Source of the DNA: DAISKN01 sp963716925
GTDB taxonomy: Bacteria; Acidobacteriota; Vicinamibacteria; Marinacidobacterales; SMYC01
NCBI GenBank assembly: GCA_963716925.1
Contig: CAVQUX010000014.1
Coordinates: forward strand, 124,001-188,000
Reading direction: 5' to 3'
DNA: 64,000 nucleotides
Notes under the pieces: generated by a model
What the model was told of the DNA's origin: nothing
The model's database searches: none
Seen by the model: the letters and a program-made list of their open reading frames with translations, nothing else
Program-made: the position numbers and the translations under genes
Shown: piece by piece, positions 25,451-34,029 of the stretch
Layout of the letters: each line of letters begins with the position of its first letter
Numbering within the stretch: position 1 is the stretch's first letter

Positions 25451-26636
25451 ATCTCTCTCCCGCGTTCTTCCAGCTCAAATCCTCCTCGACCCGCCTCCGG
25501 GCGGCCCGCCCGAGCCGGGCCCGGAGCTCCTCGGAGCGGATGAGCTCCTCGACGGCGTCGGCGATCGCCCTCGGGTCCTTCTCGCTCACGAGGAGGCCCT
25601 CCTCCCCCGCGCGAAGGGCCTCGGGAATCCCGGCGATATCGGTCGCCACGATCGGCTTCGCCGATGCCATGGCCTCGAGGAGGACGTTCGGAAGCCCATC
25701 GACGTTCCCCGCCGCGTCCCTCACCGAAGGCACCACGACCGCGTCCGCCATCGCGAAATAGCGCGGAAGAGCGCTCCTTTCGACGTTACCGACGAGCTTC
25801 ACGTGCGAGGAGATCCCGAGCTCCTCCGCCCGCAGGGCGAGCTCGTCCTCGAGGTCGCCTTTCCCGGCGATGACCAGCTCGACCGACCTTCCTCGTCCGC
25901 GGAGCTCGCCCACCGCGTCGAGGAGCACCTCGAAACCCTTCTTGTGAACCAGACGGCCGGCGGAGAAGAGAACGAAGGCGTGTGGGGAGAGCCAGAGCTC
26001 CTGGCGCAGCGCTCGGCCTCCGGCGGGATCCGGCCGGAACACCTCGCTGGCGACGCCATAGGGAATGACCTCCGGGGCCGCGCGGGCCCCGAGGGGAACA
26101 CTTCTCTCGGAGAGGTCGCGGCTGCAGGCCGTGGCCCCGGCCGCCGTCCCGAATGCCCTCCTCGCGCCGAGCCGGGCGACGACGCTCTTTTCCGAAAGAA
26201 ACACGTCCGAGCCGTGAACGCTCACGACGAGGGGCGGCCCGGCCGAGCCGAGCGCCAGCGCCGCCATCGCCCCGCTCGGGACCACCCAGTGCGCGTGGAC
26301 CACGTCGTACTCCTGTCCCCGGAGCTCGTTCCGGAGAGTGCGCAGCCCGGAGACGACGGCGAACGGGAGCATGGCATAGGTGGCACCGCGAAGGGCGACG
26401 TCGGCCCGGAGCGCCTCGGCATAGCCGAAGACCTCGAGCGAGGCGGCGGGCGCGTAACGATAGGGCCGGAACCGGACCCCTTCGATGGGTGCCAGCCGGA
26501 GGTCGGATCGCGCGGGGAGCACCACCGTCAGCTGGTGGCCGCGCGAAGCCAGCTCACGGGTGATCGACTCGATGAACGGAGCCGTCGTATCGCCTTCGAA
26601 TTTGGGAAAGGAGGTGGTGACGGTGAGAATTCTCAC
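25407..26636 (-). CDS. GT4-family glycosyltransferase
   Basis: About 409 residues. The N-terminal domain has LTVTTSFPKFEGDTTAPFIE, the GT4 front loop, then HAHWVVPSGAMAALA near residue 95 and SVHGSDVFLSEK. The C-terminal domain has LFSAGRLVHKKGFEVLLDAV near residue 225 and the E-x7-E stretch LPNVLLEAMASAKPIVATDI near residue 318. GTG 26636 is preferred because strand 1 begins there and a TATAAT box lies 15 nt upstream; an ATG at 26693 would place the promoter inside the gene. It is followed by the overlapping GT9 gene. Confidence 0.8.
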   Translation of the reverse strand: MRILTVTTSFPKFEGDTTAPFIESITRELASRGHQLTVVLPARSDLRLAPIEGVRFRPYRYAPAASLEVFGYAEALRADVALRGATYAMLPFAVVSGLRTLRNELRGQEYDVVHAHWVVPSGAMAALALGSAGPPLVVSVHGSDVFLSEKSVVARLGARRAFGTAAGATACSRDLSERSVPLGARAAPEVIPYGVASEVFRPDPAGGRALRQELWLSPHAFVLFSAGRLVHKKGFEVLLDAVGELRGRGRSVELVIAGKGDLEDELALRAEELGISSHVKLVGNVERSALPRYFAMADAVVVPSVRDAAGNVDGLPNVLLEAMASAKPIVATDIAGIPEALRAGEEGLLVSEKDPRAIADAVEELIRSEELRARLGRAARRRVEEDLSWKNAGERFESVLRSVAEARRP

Positions 26637-26651
26637 TGGTTGCGAATCGGG

Positions 26652-26657
26652 ATTATA
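26652..26657 (-). promoter_or_regulatory. -10 box for the GT4/GT9 pair
   Basis: The minus strand reads TGTATAATCCC, with TATAAT at 26657-26652. A start site about seven bases on leaves a leader of roughly ten bases to the GTG at 26636. No convincing -35 is present. The same TGTATAAT string precedes the minus-strand gene at 21654. Confidence 0.45.
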
Positions 26658-26751
26658 CACCCGGGGGTCTCGCCGCCGGCTCGAGACACTCATGTGCTAT
26701 CCTTCCCCGGAGAAGCGCCCCCATGCATTCCGTGACGATGCAGGGATCCGC

Positions 26752-29265
26752 ATGAACAACGTTCTTTTTCGCCACTGCACCGAGCGCGTCATCGAAGCGG
26801 TCAATATCGGCTCGATGGAGCTCGTGAACCTCCGCCAGAACGAGCTGACCCCCGAGTTCGTGCTCCTGGGTCTGCTCGAGCAGGACGGCTCGGAGACCCT
26901 CCGTCTCATCGAGGATCTCGGCCTTCAGTCGGCGCAGACGAAGAAATCGATCGTCGACCTGATCCTCGCGGCGCAGCGGAACAAGCTCAAGCTGCGGCGC
27001 GAGGGCTCGCTCCAGATCCTGGTCTCCCCCCAGACGGCGGAAGTACTGCGCATGGCCAAGGAGGAGGCGGACCAGATGGGGGACCGCTTCGTCGGCGTCG
27101 GCGCCATGTTCCTGGCGCTCCACCGGGAGCCGGCGGGACTCTCCGCCCGGATCCTCCGGGACCTGGGCTTTCGTTACGAGCGGACCAAGGACTCCTACGT
27201 CCGCCAGCGGGGAACCCGCACCGTAGACGACAAGCGCGGCGACACCAAGTTCGAGACGCTCACCAAGTACACGACCGACCTCACGGAGATGGCCCGTAGA
27301 GGGGCCCTGGACCCGGTGGTGGGCCGCGAGGAGGAGATCCGCCGGCTCATCCAGATCCTGCTCCGGCGGAAGAAGAACAACCCGGTGCTCATCGGCGAGC
27401 CCGGGGTGGGCAAGACGGTGATCGTCGAGGGCCTGGCCCAGCGAATCGCGAGCGCCGAAGTCCCCGACACCCTGATGGGAAAAAGGGTCCTCATGCTCGA
27501 GATGAGCGAAGTGGTGTCGGGCTCGAAGTTCCGCGGCGAGTTCGAGGAGCGCCTGAAGACCATCAAGGAAGAGGTGCTCGCGGCCTCGGGCCAGGTGATC
27601 CTGTTCATCGACGACATCCATACCGTCGTCGGCGCGGGCAACGTCGAGGGAGGGCTGGACGCCTCCAACATGCTCAAGGGCGCTCTCGCCCGCGGCCAGC
27701 TCCGCTGCATCGGCGCCTCCACCCTGGAGGAGTACAAGAAGCACATCGAGAAGGACAAGGCCCTCGAGCGGCGGTTCCAGAGCATCCTGATCAAGGAGCC
27801 GTCCGTCCCGGAGACTCTCCGGATCCTCAAAGGACTCCAGCGCAACTACGAGCTCCATCACAACGTGGTCTTCAGCGACGACGCCGTCGACGCCGCGGCG
27901 AAGCTCGCGGACCGCTACATCGCCGACCGCTTCCTTCCCGACAAGGCGCTCGACCTCCTGGACGAGGCGGGGGCGCGCAAGCACCTCGAGCTCGTCTACG
28001 CCCCTCCGGAGATCCGCCGGGTGAAGCGCGACCGCGACAAGCTCCTCTCCCAGCAGAGGGAGGCCTACCAGGCGCAGGATTACGAGCGCGCGGCGCTCTG
28101 CCAGCAGAACTTGATGAGGCTCGAGTCGGACCTCAAGACGATGTTGCAGGAGTGGAGGGAAAGCCGGCGCCCCGAGGACTCCGCCGTCGGGACCGAGGAC
28201 ATCGCACGCGTAGTCCAGGGTTGGGCCGGGGTCCCGGTCACGCGCATGCTGGAATCCGAGGCGCAGAAGCTCTCCCGGATGGAGGAGAACATTCACCGCC
28301 GCATCGTGGGTCAGGAGAACGCGGTGCACGCCGTCTCCGACGCCATCCGCAGGAACCGCGCGGGGCTGAAGGGTCGCAAGCGGCCCATCGGCGCCTTCAT
28401 CTTCCTGGGACCGACGGGGGTCGGCAAGACGGAGCTCGCGAAGGCGCTCGCCGAGTTCCTTCTCGACGACGAGGAGCGCCTCATCCGCCTCGACATGAGC
28501 GAGTACATGGAGCGCCACTCGGTCTCGAAGATGATCGGGTCGCCGCCCGGATACATCGGCTACGGCGAGGGAGGACAGCTGACCGAGAAGGTCCGCCGGA
28601 ATCCGTACAGTGTGCTGCTTCTCGACGAGATCGAGAAGGCCCATCCCGACGTCTACCACATGCTGCTCCAGATCCTGGAAGACGGGAGGCTCACGGACGC
28701 CCAGGGCCGCACGGTTTCTTTCGTCAACACCATCATCATCGCGACCTCGAACATCGGAAGCGAGGACATCACCCGGGAGTACGGGAGCATCGGCTTCGCG
28801 ACCCCCGTCTCCTCGCGAAAGTACGAGGAGATCAAGGACCGGGTGATGCGCGCGGTGAAGAAGGTCTTCAAGCCGGAGCTCGTGAACCGCATCGACGACC
28901 TCATCGTGTTCCACCAGCTCGAGAAGCATCACATCCGGGCGATCGTGGATTTGGTCCTCGCCGATCTCGCGAAGCGCCTCGCGGAGCAGGATCTCGGAAT
29001 CCAGGTGACCGATGCGGTGAAGGAGAAGCTCGCCGACGACGGCTACGATCCGGTCTACGGAGCGAGGCCTCTCCGGCGCCAGGTCGAGTCCCAGATCGAG
29101 AACGTCCTCGCGCACCAGCTCATCGCGGGGAAGATCAAGAAAGGCGACCGGGTTCTGGTCTCGCTCCAGGACGGAAACGTGGTCTCGACGCGCATCCCCC
29201 GGGAACAGCCGATGGCCTCGCAGCCGGTCCCGGCGCCGGGCGCCCGCGCGACCCGGCGATCCTAG
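26752..29265 (+). CDS. clpC: ATP-dependent Clp protease ATPase subunit
   Basis: An 837-residue Hsp100 unfoldase. The Clp N domain spans about residues 1-140. D1 has Walker A GEPGVGKT (215-222) and Walker B LFIDDIH (284-290). A short middle domain contains a UVR-like DYERAALCQQNLMRLESDL near residue 443. D2 has GPTGVGKT near residue 553 and LLLDEIEKAHPDV near residue 620. An IGF-type ClpP-docking loop (YGSIGFAT) lies near residue 680, so it should hand substrates to ClpP. The D1 Walker B has Asp where Glu is usual. It is divergent from the GT4 gene. No clpP, mcsA or ctsR lies nearby. The middle region is shorter than ClpB's. Confidence 0.95.
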   Translation: MNNVLFRHCTERVIEAVNIGSMELVNLRQNELTPEFVLLGLLEQDGSETLRLIEDLGLQSAQTKKSIVDLILAAQRNKLKLRREGSLQILVSPQTAEVLRMAKEEADQMGDRFVGVGAMFLALHREPAGLSARILRDLGFRYERTKDSYVRQRGTRTVDDKRGDTKFETLTKYTTDLTEMARRGALDPVVGREEEIRRLIQILLRRKKNNPVLIGEPGVGKTVIVEGLAQRIASAEVPDTLMGKRVLMLEMSEVVSGSKFRGEFEERLKTIKEEVLAASGQVILFIDDIHTVVGAGNVEGGLDASNMLKGALARGQLRCIGASTLEEYKKHIEKDKALERRFQSILIKEPSVPETLRILKGLQRNYELHHNVVFSDDAVDAAAKLADRYIADRFLPDKALDLLDEAGARKHLELVYAPPEIRRVKRDRDKLLSQQREAYQAQDYERAALCQQNLMRLESDLKTMLQEWRESRRPEDSAVGTEDIARVVQGWAGVPVTRMLESEAQKLSRMEENIHRRIVGQENAVHAVSDAIRRNRAGLKGRKRPIGAFIFLGPTGVGKTELAKALAEFLLDDEERLIRLDMSEYMERHSVSKMIGSPPGYIGYGEGGQLTEKVRRNPYSVLLLDEIEKAHPDVYHMLLQILEDGRLTDAQGRTVSFVNTIIIATSNIGSEDITREYGSIGFATPVSSRKYEEIKDRVMRAVKKVFKPELVNRIDDLIVFHQLEKHHIRAIVDLVLADLAKRLAEQDLGIQVTDAVKEKLADDGYDPVYGARPLRRQVESQIENVLAHQLIAGKIKKGDRVLVSLQDGNVVSTRIPREQPMASQPVPAPGARATRRS

Positions 29266-29275
29266 CGCCGCACGA

Positions 29276-30818
29276 ATGCCTCTCCGCCTCTGCCTCGTAG
29301 TGCTTCTGGCATTCGCCTTCGCCTGCCGGAAGCCGCCCGAAGCTCGCCGCACCGAAGCCGAACGTACTCCTCGTCACCATCGAGACTCTGCGCGCGGACC
29401 ACGTGGGAAGCCACGGTTACGGCAGGAACACGACACCGAACCTCGACCGGCTCGCTCGCGAGGGCGCCCGATTCGAGAACGCCGTCGCCCAGGCCCCCTT
29501 CACCCTCCCCTCGATCGCCTCTCTGATGACTGGGATGACGCCGCCCGGACACGGTGTCCGAAACCACCCGGCGGTGCTGGCGGATTCGATCGAGACGCTG
29601 GCCGAGCGGTTCCAGAAAGCGGGCTACCAGACGGCCGCCATGACCCGCCACACCTGGCTTCGCAACAAATCCGGCCTGGACCAGGGCTTCTCCGAGTACC
29701 ACAACAACAAGTTCTCGGCGGGCCTCGACGCACGGAGTCTTTCTCTCGCTGCTTCGGATTGGCTCGCGGCACGCGACCCCGCGCGACCGTTCTTCCTCTG
29801 GCTCCACTTTCTCGACCCGCATCTCCCCTACACGCCGAGCTATCCCTACTCCGTTCTGTATCACGACGCCTATGGCGAGGAGCCGCAGGCGAAGCACCTC
29901 CGCGCCATGGCCGCGGCGGCGGTCGACCGCGAGGACTACGCGCCGACGCCCTATGCCGACCTCGCCGGCGGTCCGTACTACGACCTGGTTCTGCGCCACT
30001 ATCCCGAGAATCGAATCCTCCTCGACCTCGCGTTCTGGCGGCGCTCGCGGGGAAGCATCTTCTTCAACAAGGGTCTCTACTCCCGATACGAGGTCTCGCA
30101 GATCGTCGATCTCTACGACGGCGCCATCCTCTACACCGACGACAACCTGGGGCGCATTCTGAAGACACTCGCGGATCTCGGAATCGCGGACTCGACCGTC
30201 GTCGCCGTCGCCGGCGACCATGGAGAGGCCTTCGGAGAACACGGTCTCTCCTTCACCCACGACTTCACCCTGTACGACGAGGTGCTGCGCGTACCCCTCG
30301 TGATCCGGGGGCCCGGAGTCGTGCCAGGGGCCGAGATCGCGCAGCAAGTGCGGCTCATGGACCTCGCGCCGACCCTTCTCGAGATGGCCGGCGTCGAGCC
30401 TCTGGCCGGCATCGAGGCGAGAAGCCTGGCACCCCTTCTCCGCGGCGGGTCGCTACCCTACCTCACGGCTTTCGCCGAGAGCGCCCCGGCGAGAACGCAG
30501 TTTCCGGAACAGGAGAAGATCTATCTTCCCGGGATTCGGGGGAAGTGGCGCATGGTGCGTACCGATCGCTGGAAGCTCATCCAGATCCCCCGAGCCGAGG
30601 GAGACCTCTACGAGCTCTACGACCTCGTGGACGATCCGGGCGAGACGAAGAATCTCTTCGCCGATCTCGCGGGCGAGGCGGCGAAGCTCCAGCCTCTGCT
30701 CGAAGCCTGGATGTCCGGAGACCCCCTGCACGACAGCGAATCCACGGGCGAGGAGGGTCTGGAGGAATTGGACCCCTCGGCGCTGGAGCAGTTGAAGACC
30801 CTCGGCTACGTTCAATAG
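29276..30818 (+). CDS. sulfatase-like hydrolase, lipoprotein, frameshifted near residue 22
   Basis: The coding region starts with a lipoprotein-like leader (RLCLVVLLAFAFAC) in one frame. It continues after position 29340 in the next frame with KPNVLLVTIETLRADHVGSH, the start of the alkaline phosphatase/sulfatase fold, and runs to LKTLGYVQ. One extra A at 29340-29341 explains the break. Active-site region: FTLPSIASLMTGMTPPGHGV, where Thr takes the place of the Cys or Ser that becomes formylglycine in true sulfatases. Further metal ligands are in VAGDHGEAFGEHG. The large TLPS group is common in Acidobacteriota, and its substrates are unproven. It probably sits in the envelope. Confidence 0.8.
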
Positions 30819-30839
30819 CCCGCGCTCCCCTTGTGAGAT

Positions 30840-30889
30840 TTGACGGTTGCGGAGGGGTTCCTCCATAATGGAGGAAAAATGGAGGAACC
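30840..30889 (+). promoter_or_regulatory. vapBC promoter and palindromic operator
   Basis: TTGACG (30840-30845) and CATAAT (30864-30869) are 18 bp apart. A perfect 19-bp palindrome (TTCCTCCAT, A, ATGGAGGAA; 30858-30876) covers the -10. A third copy of the half-site, ATGGAGGAACC (30879-30889), abuts the ATG and doubles as the ribosome site; it pairs perfectly over 11 bases with GGTTCCTCCAT at 30856-30866. This is the layout of an autoregulated toxin-antitoxin operator. Confidence 0.8.
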
Positions 30890-31120
30890 ATGGCAACGCT
30901 GAATATCAAGAACGTCCCCGAGAAGCTCTACTCGAGGTTGAAAGCGCGCGCGCGTCGGGAGCGGCGGTCCGTTTCGCAGGAAGTCCTCCACATTCTCGAT
31001 GACGCGACCAAGCCCGTCGAAACGTTGTCCATTCTCGAGTTGGGTGGGCTGGGGAAAGAGATCTGGAAAGGCATCGATCCGGCCGCTCATATTGACGAGG
31101 AGCGCCGCTCTTGGGATTGA
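30890..31120 (+). CDS. antitoxin, FitA/VapB-type ribbon-helix-helix
   Basis: A 76-residue protein. The N-terminal LNIKNVPEKLYSRLKARARR followed by RSVSQEVLHIL is a ribbon-helix-helix DNA-binding unit of the FitA/VapB group. The C-terminal LGGLGKEIWKGIDPAAHID would wrap the toxin. It neutralises the PIN toxin encoded next and, as the complex, should repress the promoter at the palindrome just upstream. Its TGA overlaps the toxin ATG as TGATG, giving translational coupling. Confidence 0.9.
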   Translation: MATLNIKNVPEKLYSRLKARARRERRSVSQEVLHILDDATKPVETLSILELGGLGKEIWKGIDPAAHIDEERRSWD

Positions 31121-31560
31121 TGGACGACGTGGGCCGTGGCCCGGTCGGGATCGACAGCGCCATTTTCATTTACTTCATCGAAGCGCATCCCTCCTACTTC
31201 GCTCTCGCGCGTACATTGTTCTCGGCGCTCGACGAGAATCGGTGCCAGGGAGTCACCTCGGCGCTCACTCTACTGGAGACCCTGGTTGTCCCGTACCGCG
31301 TGGGGAATCCGGCGCTCGCCGATCGGTATGAACTCCTGCTCAGCCGCAGCCGTGGGCTCAAGCTCGTCGATCTCGACCACGCGCTTCTTCGCGTCGCGGC
31401 CCGCCTGCGCGCCGACTATGCGGTGAAGACGCCAGACTCCATTCAACTGGCAGCCGCGCTCTCGAAGGGCTGCACGACATTCCTCACGCACGACAGGCCG
31501 CTTTCCAAGGTGCAGGGCATAAGGATTCTGCAAATCGGGCGATACCTCTCCGCGCAATGA
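31120..31560 (+). CDS. vapC: PIN-domain RNase toxin, VapC/FitB type
   Basis: A 146-residue PIN ribonuclease with all four acidic positions: D12 (GIDSAIFIYF), E53 (TLLETLV), D106 (TPDSIQLAAAL) and D125 (LTHDRPLSK). Such toxins cut tRNA or rRNA when freed from the antitoxin. The ATG at 31120 is used because it overlaps the antitoxin stop; an in-frame TTG lies three codons upstream. Catalytic residues look complete, so it should be active. Confidence 0.9.
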   Translation: MDDVGRGPVGIDSAIFIYFIEAHPSYFALARTLFSALDENRCQGVTSALTLLETLVVPYRVGNPALADRYELLLSRSRGLKLVDLDHALLRVAARLRADYAVKTPDSIQLAAALSKGCTTFLTHDRPLSKVQGIRILQIGRYLSAQ

Positions 31561-31624
31561 CAACCTCCCGGTGAGCTTCGACAAGCTTGCACGACGAGCC
31601 TGAAGTTTTCTACTCTTCTTGCCC

Positions 31625-31858
31625 GTGAGCCTCGGCCCCGGACAGCGCTTGGGTCCGTACGAGGTTCTCGGTCCGCTCGGCGCCGGTGGCATGGGGGAAG
31701 TCTGGCGCGCTCGCGACACTCGTCTCGGACGCGACGTCGCGCTGAAGGTCCTTCCGGATGAGCTCGCCGGAAGCGCGGAGAGGCGCTCCCGCCTGGCCCA
31801 CGAGGCGAGGCTCCTCGCTTCGCTGAATCACCCCGCCATCGCCGCGCTCCACGATGTC
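31625..31858 (+). pseudogene. Ser/Thr protein kinase, truncated N-terminal lobe
   Basis: The open frame encodes LGPYEVLGPLGAGGMGEVWR (glycine-rich loop), VALKVLPDEL (ATP-anchoring Lys) and HEARLLASLNHPAIAALHDV, the N-lobe of a Hanks-type kinase. Homology stops there, before the HRD catalytic loop and DFG motif. What follows is the end of the convergent DegT aminotransferase gene (stop at 31911). The sequence style matches the large kinase/WD40 family of Acidobacteriota. About 80 of an expected 700-900 residues remain. It is a remnant with no catalytic capacity. Confidence 0.8.
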
Positions 31859-31910
31859 CTTCCACTTGGGAAATCCGAGGGCTGGAATTCGTCTGCGGGG
31901 AACGCGGGGC

Positions 31911-33023
31911 TCAGGCGCGACGGTAGAAGCCGCGGATGGCGTCCGCGACGCGGCCGACTGCCGCCGCCGGGAGCGCGGGGTAGAGCGGAAGTGAGAGGAT
32001 CTCGCCGCAGGCTTTCTCGGCCTCAGGACAGCTTCCCGGGCCCTGACCGAGGCTCTCATAGGCCTTCTGCAGGTGGGTGGGAATCGGATAGTGGATCAGG
32101 GTCTCGATGCCGCGCTCCTTCAGGTGTGCCGCGAGAGCGTCGCGGTTCGGGGCGCGGATGACGAAGAGGTGCCGGGCCGACTCGCAGCCTTCCCGAACGG
32201 CGACCGGACGGACGCCGGAGCCTTCGAGCGCCTGTTCGTAGAGCCGGGCGAGCTCTCTCCGTCTTTCGTTATTGGACTCCAGATACTTCAACTTCACTCG
32301 CAGCACCGCGGCTTGAATCTCGTCCAGGCGGCTGTTGATTCCGAACTCGTCGTGGCGGTAGCGCCTCGACTGGCCGCCGTTTCGGAGCCGCTTCAGCTTC
32401 GCGGCGATCTCATCATCCGCGGTGACCACCATCCCACCGTCTCCGAGGGCGCCCAGATTCTTGGTGGGGTAGAAGGAGAGCGTCCCGACGCGGCCGATGC
32501 TTCCCAGGCTCTTTCCCTCGTGCCGCCCTCCGTGCGCCTGGCAGGCGTCCTCCACGAACGCAAGGTCGTGTTGCTTCGCGAGCGCGAGCAGGCCCTCGAT
32601 GTCCGCGGCGTTGCCGTAAAGATGCACCGGCAGGATGGCCCGCGTCCTCGACGTGATGCCGCGGGCCGCGCTCTCGACGGAGAGGGTCAAGGTTTCGGGC
32701 TCGACGTCGGCGAAGACCGGCTTCGCGCCGAGACGGCTCACGGCGAGCGCTGTGAAGGCGGCGGTGAGCGGCGTCGTCACCACCTCGTCGCCGGGCCCGA
32801 CGCCGACCGCCATCAAGGCGAGGGTAATCGAATCCGTGCCGTTGCCGACGCCTACGGCGTTCCCGCAGTCGAACGCGGAAACGATCTCCCGCTCGAACGC
32901 CTCCACCTCGGGACCGAGGATGAACCAGCCGGAGGCGAGAACCCTCGCGATGGCCGCTTCGATCTCGGATGCGGGTGCCGCGCCCCCGAGAGAGAGGTCG
33001 TTGAAACGGACGTCAGGTGACAT
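31911..33023 (-). CDS. DegT/DnrJ/EryC1/StrS-family aminotransferase
   Basis: A 370-residue PLP enzyme that aminates a keto-sugar nucleotide, usually with glutamate. VGNGTDSITLALMAVGVGPG lies near residue 55 and FVEDACQAHGG near residue 155. The PLP lysine is in LSFYPTKNLGALGDGG near residue 185, and GINSRLDEIQAAVLRVKL lies near residue 225. Length and motifs are complete. The ATG at 33023 overlaps the upstream SDR by 11 nt. It is the third gene of a GT2-SDR-aminotransferase operon, and might provide the amino sugar used by the nonulosonate genes 12 kb away, which lack an aminotransferase. Confidence 0.9.
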   Translation of the reverse strand: MSPDVRFNDLSLGGAAPASEIEAAIARVLASGWFILGPEVEAFEREIVSAFDCGNAVGVGNGTDSITLALMAVGVGPGDEVVTTPLTAAFTALAVSRLGAKPVFADVEPETLTLSVESAARGITSRTRAILPVHLYGNAADIEGLLALAKQHDLAFVEDACQAHGGRHEGKSLGSIGRVGTLSFYPTKNLGALGDGGMVVTADDEIAAKLKRLRNGGQSRRYRHDEFGINSRLDEIQAAVLRVKLKYLESNNERRRELARLYEQALEGSGVRPVAVREGCESARHLFVIRAPNRDALAAHLKERGIETLIHYPIPTHLQKAYESLGQGPGSCPEAEKACGEILSLPLYPALPAAAVGRVADAIRGFYRRA

Positions 33024-34029
33024 AGTGCCGGATGGTCTCACGGTAGAACTCCAGGGTGCGCCGCGCACCCTCGCGCAGATCCACGCGAGGCTCCCAACCG
33101 AGCGTTCTCCGGATCTTCCCATAGTCGGTGTAGAAATCGCCGATGTCGATGCGGCGGCGCTCCTCGGGGAACGGAACCAGCCGATAGTTCGGCTTCTCGC
33201 CCGCTACCTCATAGAGAATCTCGACGAACTCCCTCAGCGAAGTGGGAGGCTTAGCCCCGAGGTTGAAGACGTCGCCGTGCGATTCCTCGCTCGCCGCCGC
33301 CATCAGGAACGCCTCTACGACGTCGTCGACATAGTTGAAATCGCGCTTCTGCTCCCCGTCGCCGTAGAGGAGGATCTCCTCTCCCAGCACTACCTGCCGG
33401 ATGAACCACCCCGCGAATCCCTGCCGATTGTGTTTCAGGAGCTGGCGCGGCCCATAGGTGTTGGTGAGCCGAAGGGAGGTGGTGCGAAGCCCGTACACCT
33501 CTCCGTAGATCCGGTGGTACATCTCCCCGCTCGCCTTGTTGATTCCGTTGACGTCCGTCGGATGAAGCGGATGATCCTCGTCCGCGGGGAGTCGCACCGG
33601 CCTTCCGTAGATCTGGCGGGTGCTGGCATAGACGATGTGAATCCCGGGGTTCACCTTACGGCAGGCCTCGAGAATGGCGAGCTGGCTCTTGCAGTTGATC
33701 TCGAGGTCGGTCATGGGGTCGGTCATGCTGTCGATGTGGCTGACCTGGCCCGCCAGGTTGAAGAGGACGTCCTGGCCGGAGACGAGGTACTGCATGCCGT
33801 TCGCGTCCCGGACGTCGGCGATATTGACCTTCACCCGGGACTCGATCCCGTCGATGTTGAAGAGGTTGCCACCGTAGTCGGGAATCAGCGAATCGACGAG
33901 GAGAACCTCCGCCCCGAGGGGCAGAAGCGCGCGCGCGAGGTTGCTTCCTATGAAACCGAGGCCCCCGGTGATGAGGACTCTCTTGCCCTCGTAGGCCTGC
34001 CGGTGGCGATCAGCGGACGGCGGTCTCAC
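33013..34029 (-). CDS. NAD-dependent epimerase/dehydratase (extended SDR)
   Basis: A 338-residue enzyme. VLITGGLGFIGSNLARALLP is the NAD loop at about residues 18-37, NLAGQVSHIDSM follows, and YASTRQIYGRP is near residue 133. LTNTYGPRQLLKHNRQGFAG is near residue 190 and YGDGEQKRDFNYVDDVV near residue 225. The catalytic Y-x-x-x-K is replaced by NGINK (in DVNGINKASGE), a variant I recall in one branch of nucleotide-sugar SDRs. The keto-sugar product probably feeds the DegT aminotransferase. The GTG start at 34029 overlaps the upstream GT2 gene by 20 nt. Confidence 0.85.
   Translation of the reverse strand: MRPPSADRHRQAYEGKRVLITGGLGFIGSNLARALLPLGAEVLLVDSLIPDYGGNLFNIDGIESRVKVNIADVRDANGMQYLVSGQDVLFNLAGQVSHIDSMTDPMTDLEINCKSQLAILEACRKVNPGIHIVYASTRQIYGRPVRLPADEDHPLHPTDVNGINKASGEMYHRIYGEVYGLRTTSLRLTNTYGPRQLLKHNRQGFAGWFIRQVVLGEEILLYGDGEQKRDFNYVDDVVEAFLMAAASEESHGDVFNLGAKPPTSLREFVEILYEVAGEKPNYRLVPFPEERRRIDIGDFYTDYGKIRRTLGWEPRVDLREGARRTLEFYRETIRHYVT

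Noticed and set aside
26653..29352. An 899-codon minus-strand open frame opposite clpC
   Set aside because: Antisense shadow with no motif, spanning a perfectly conserved sense gene and both flanks.
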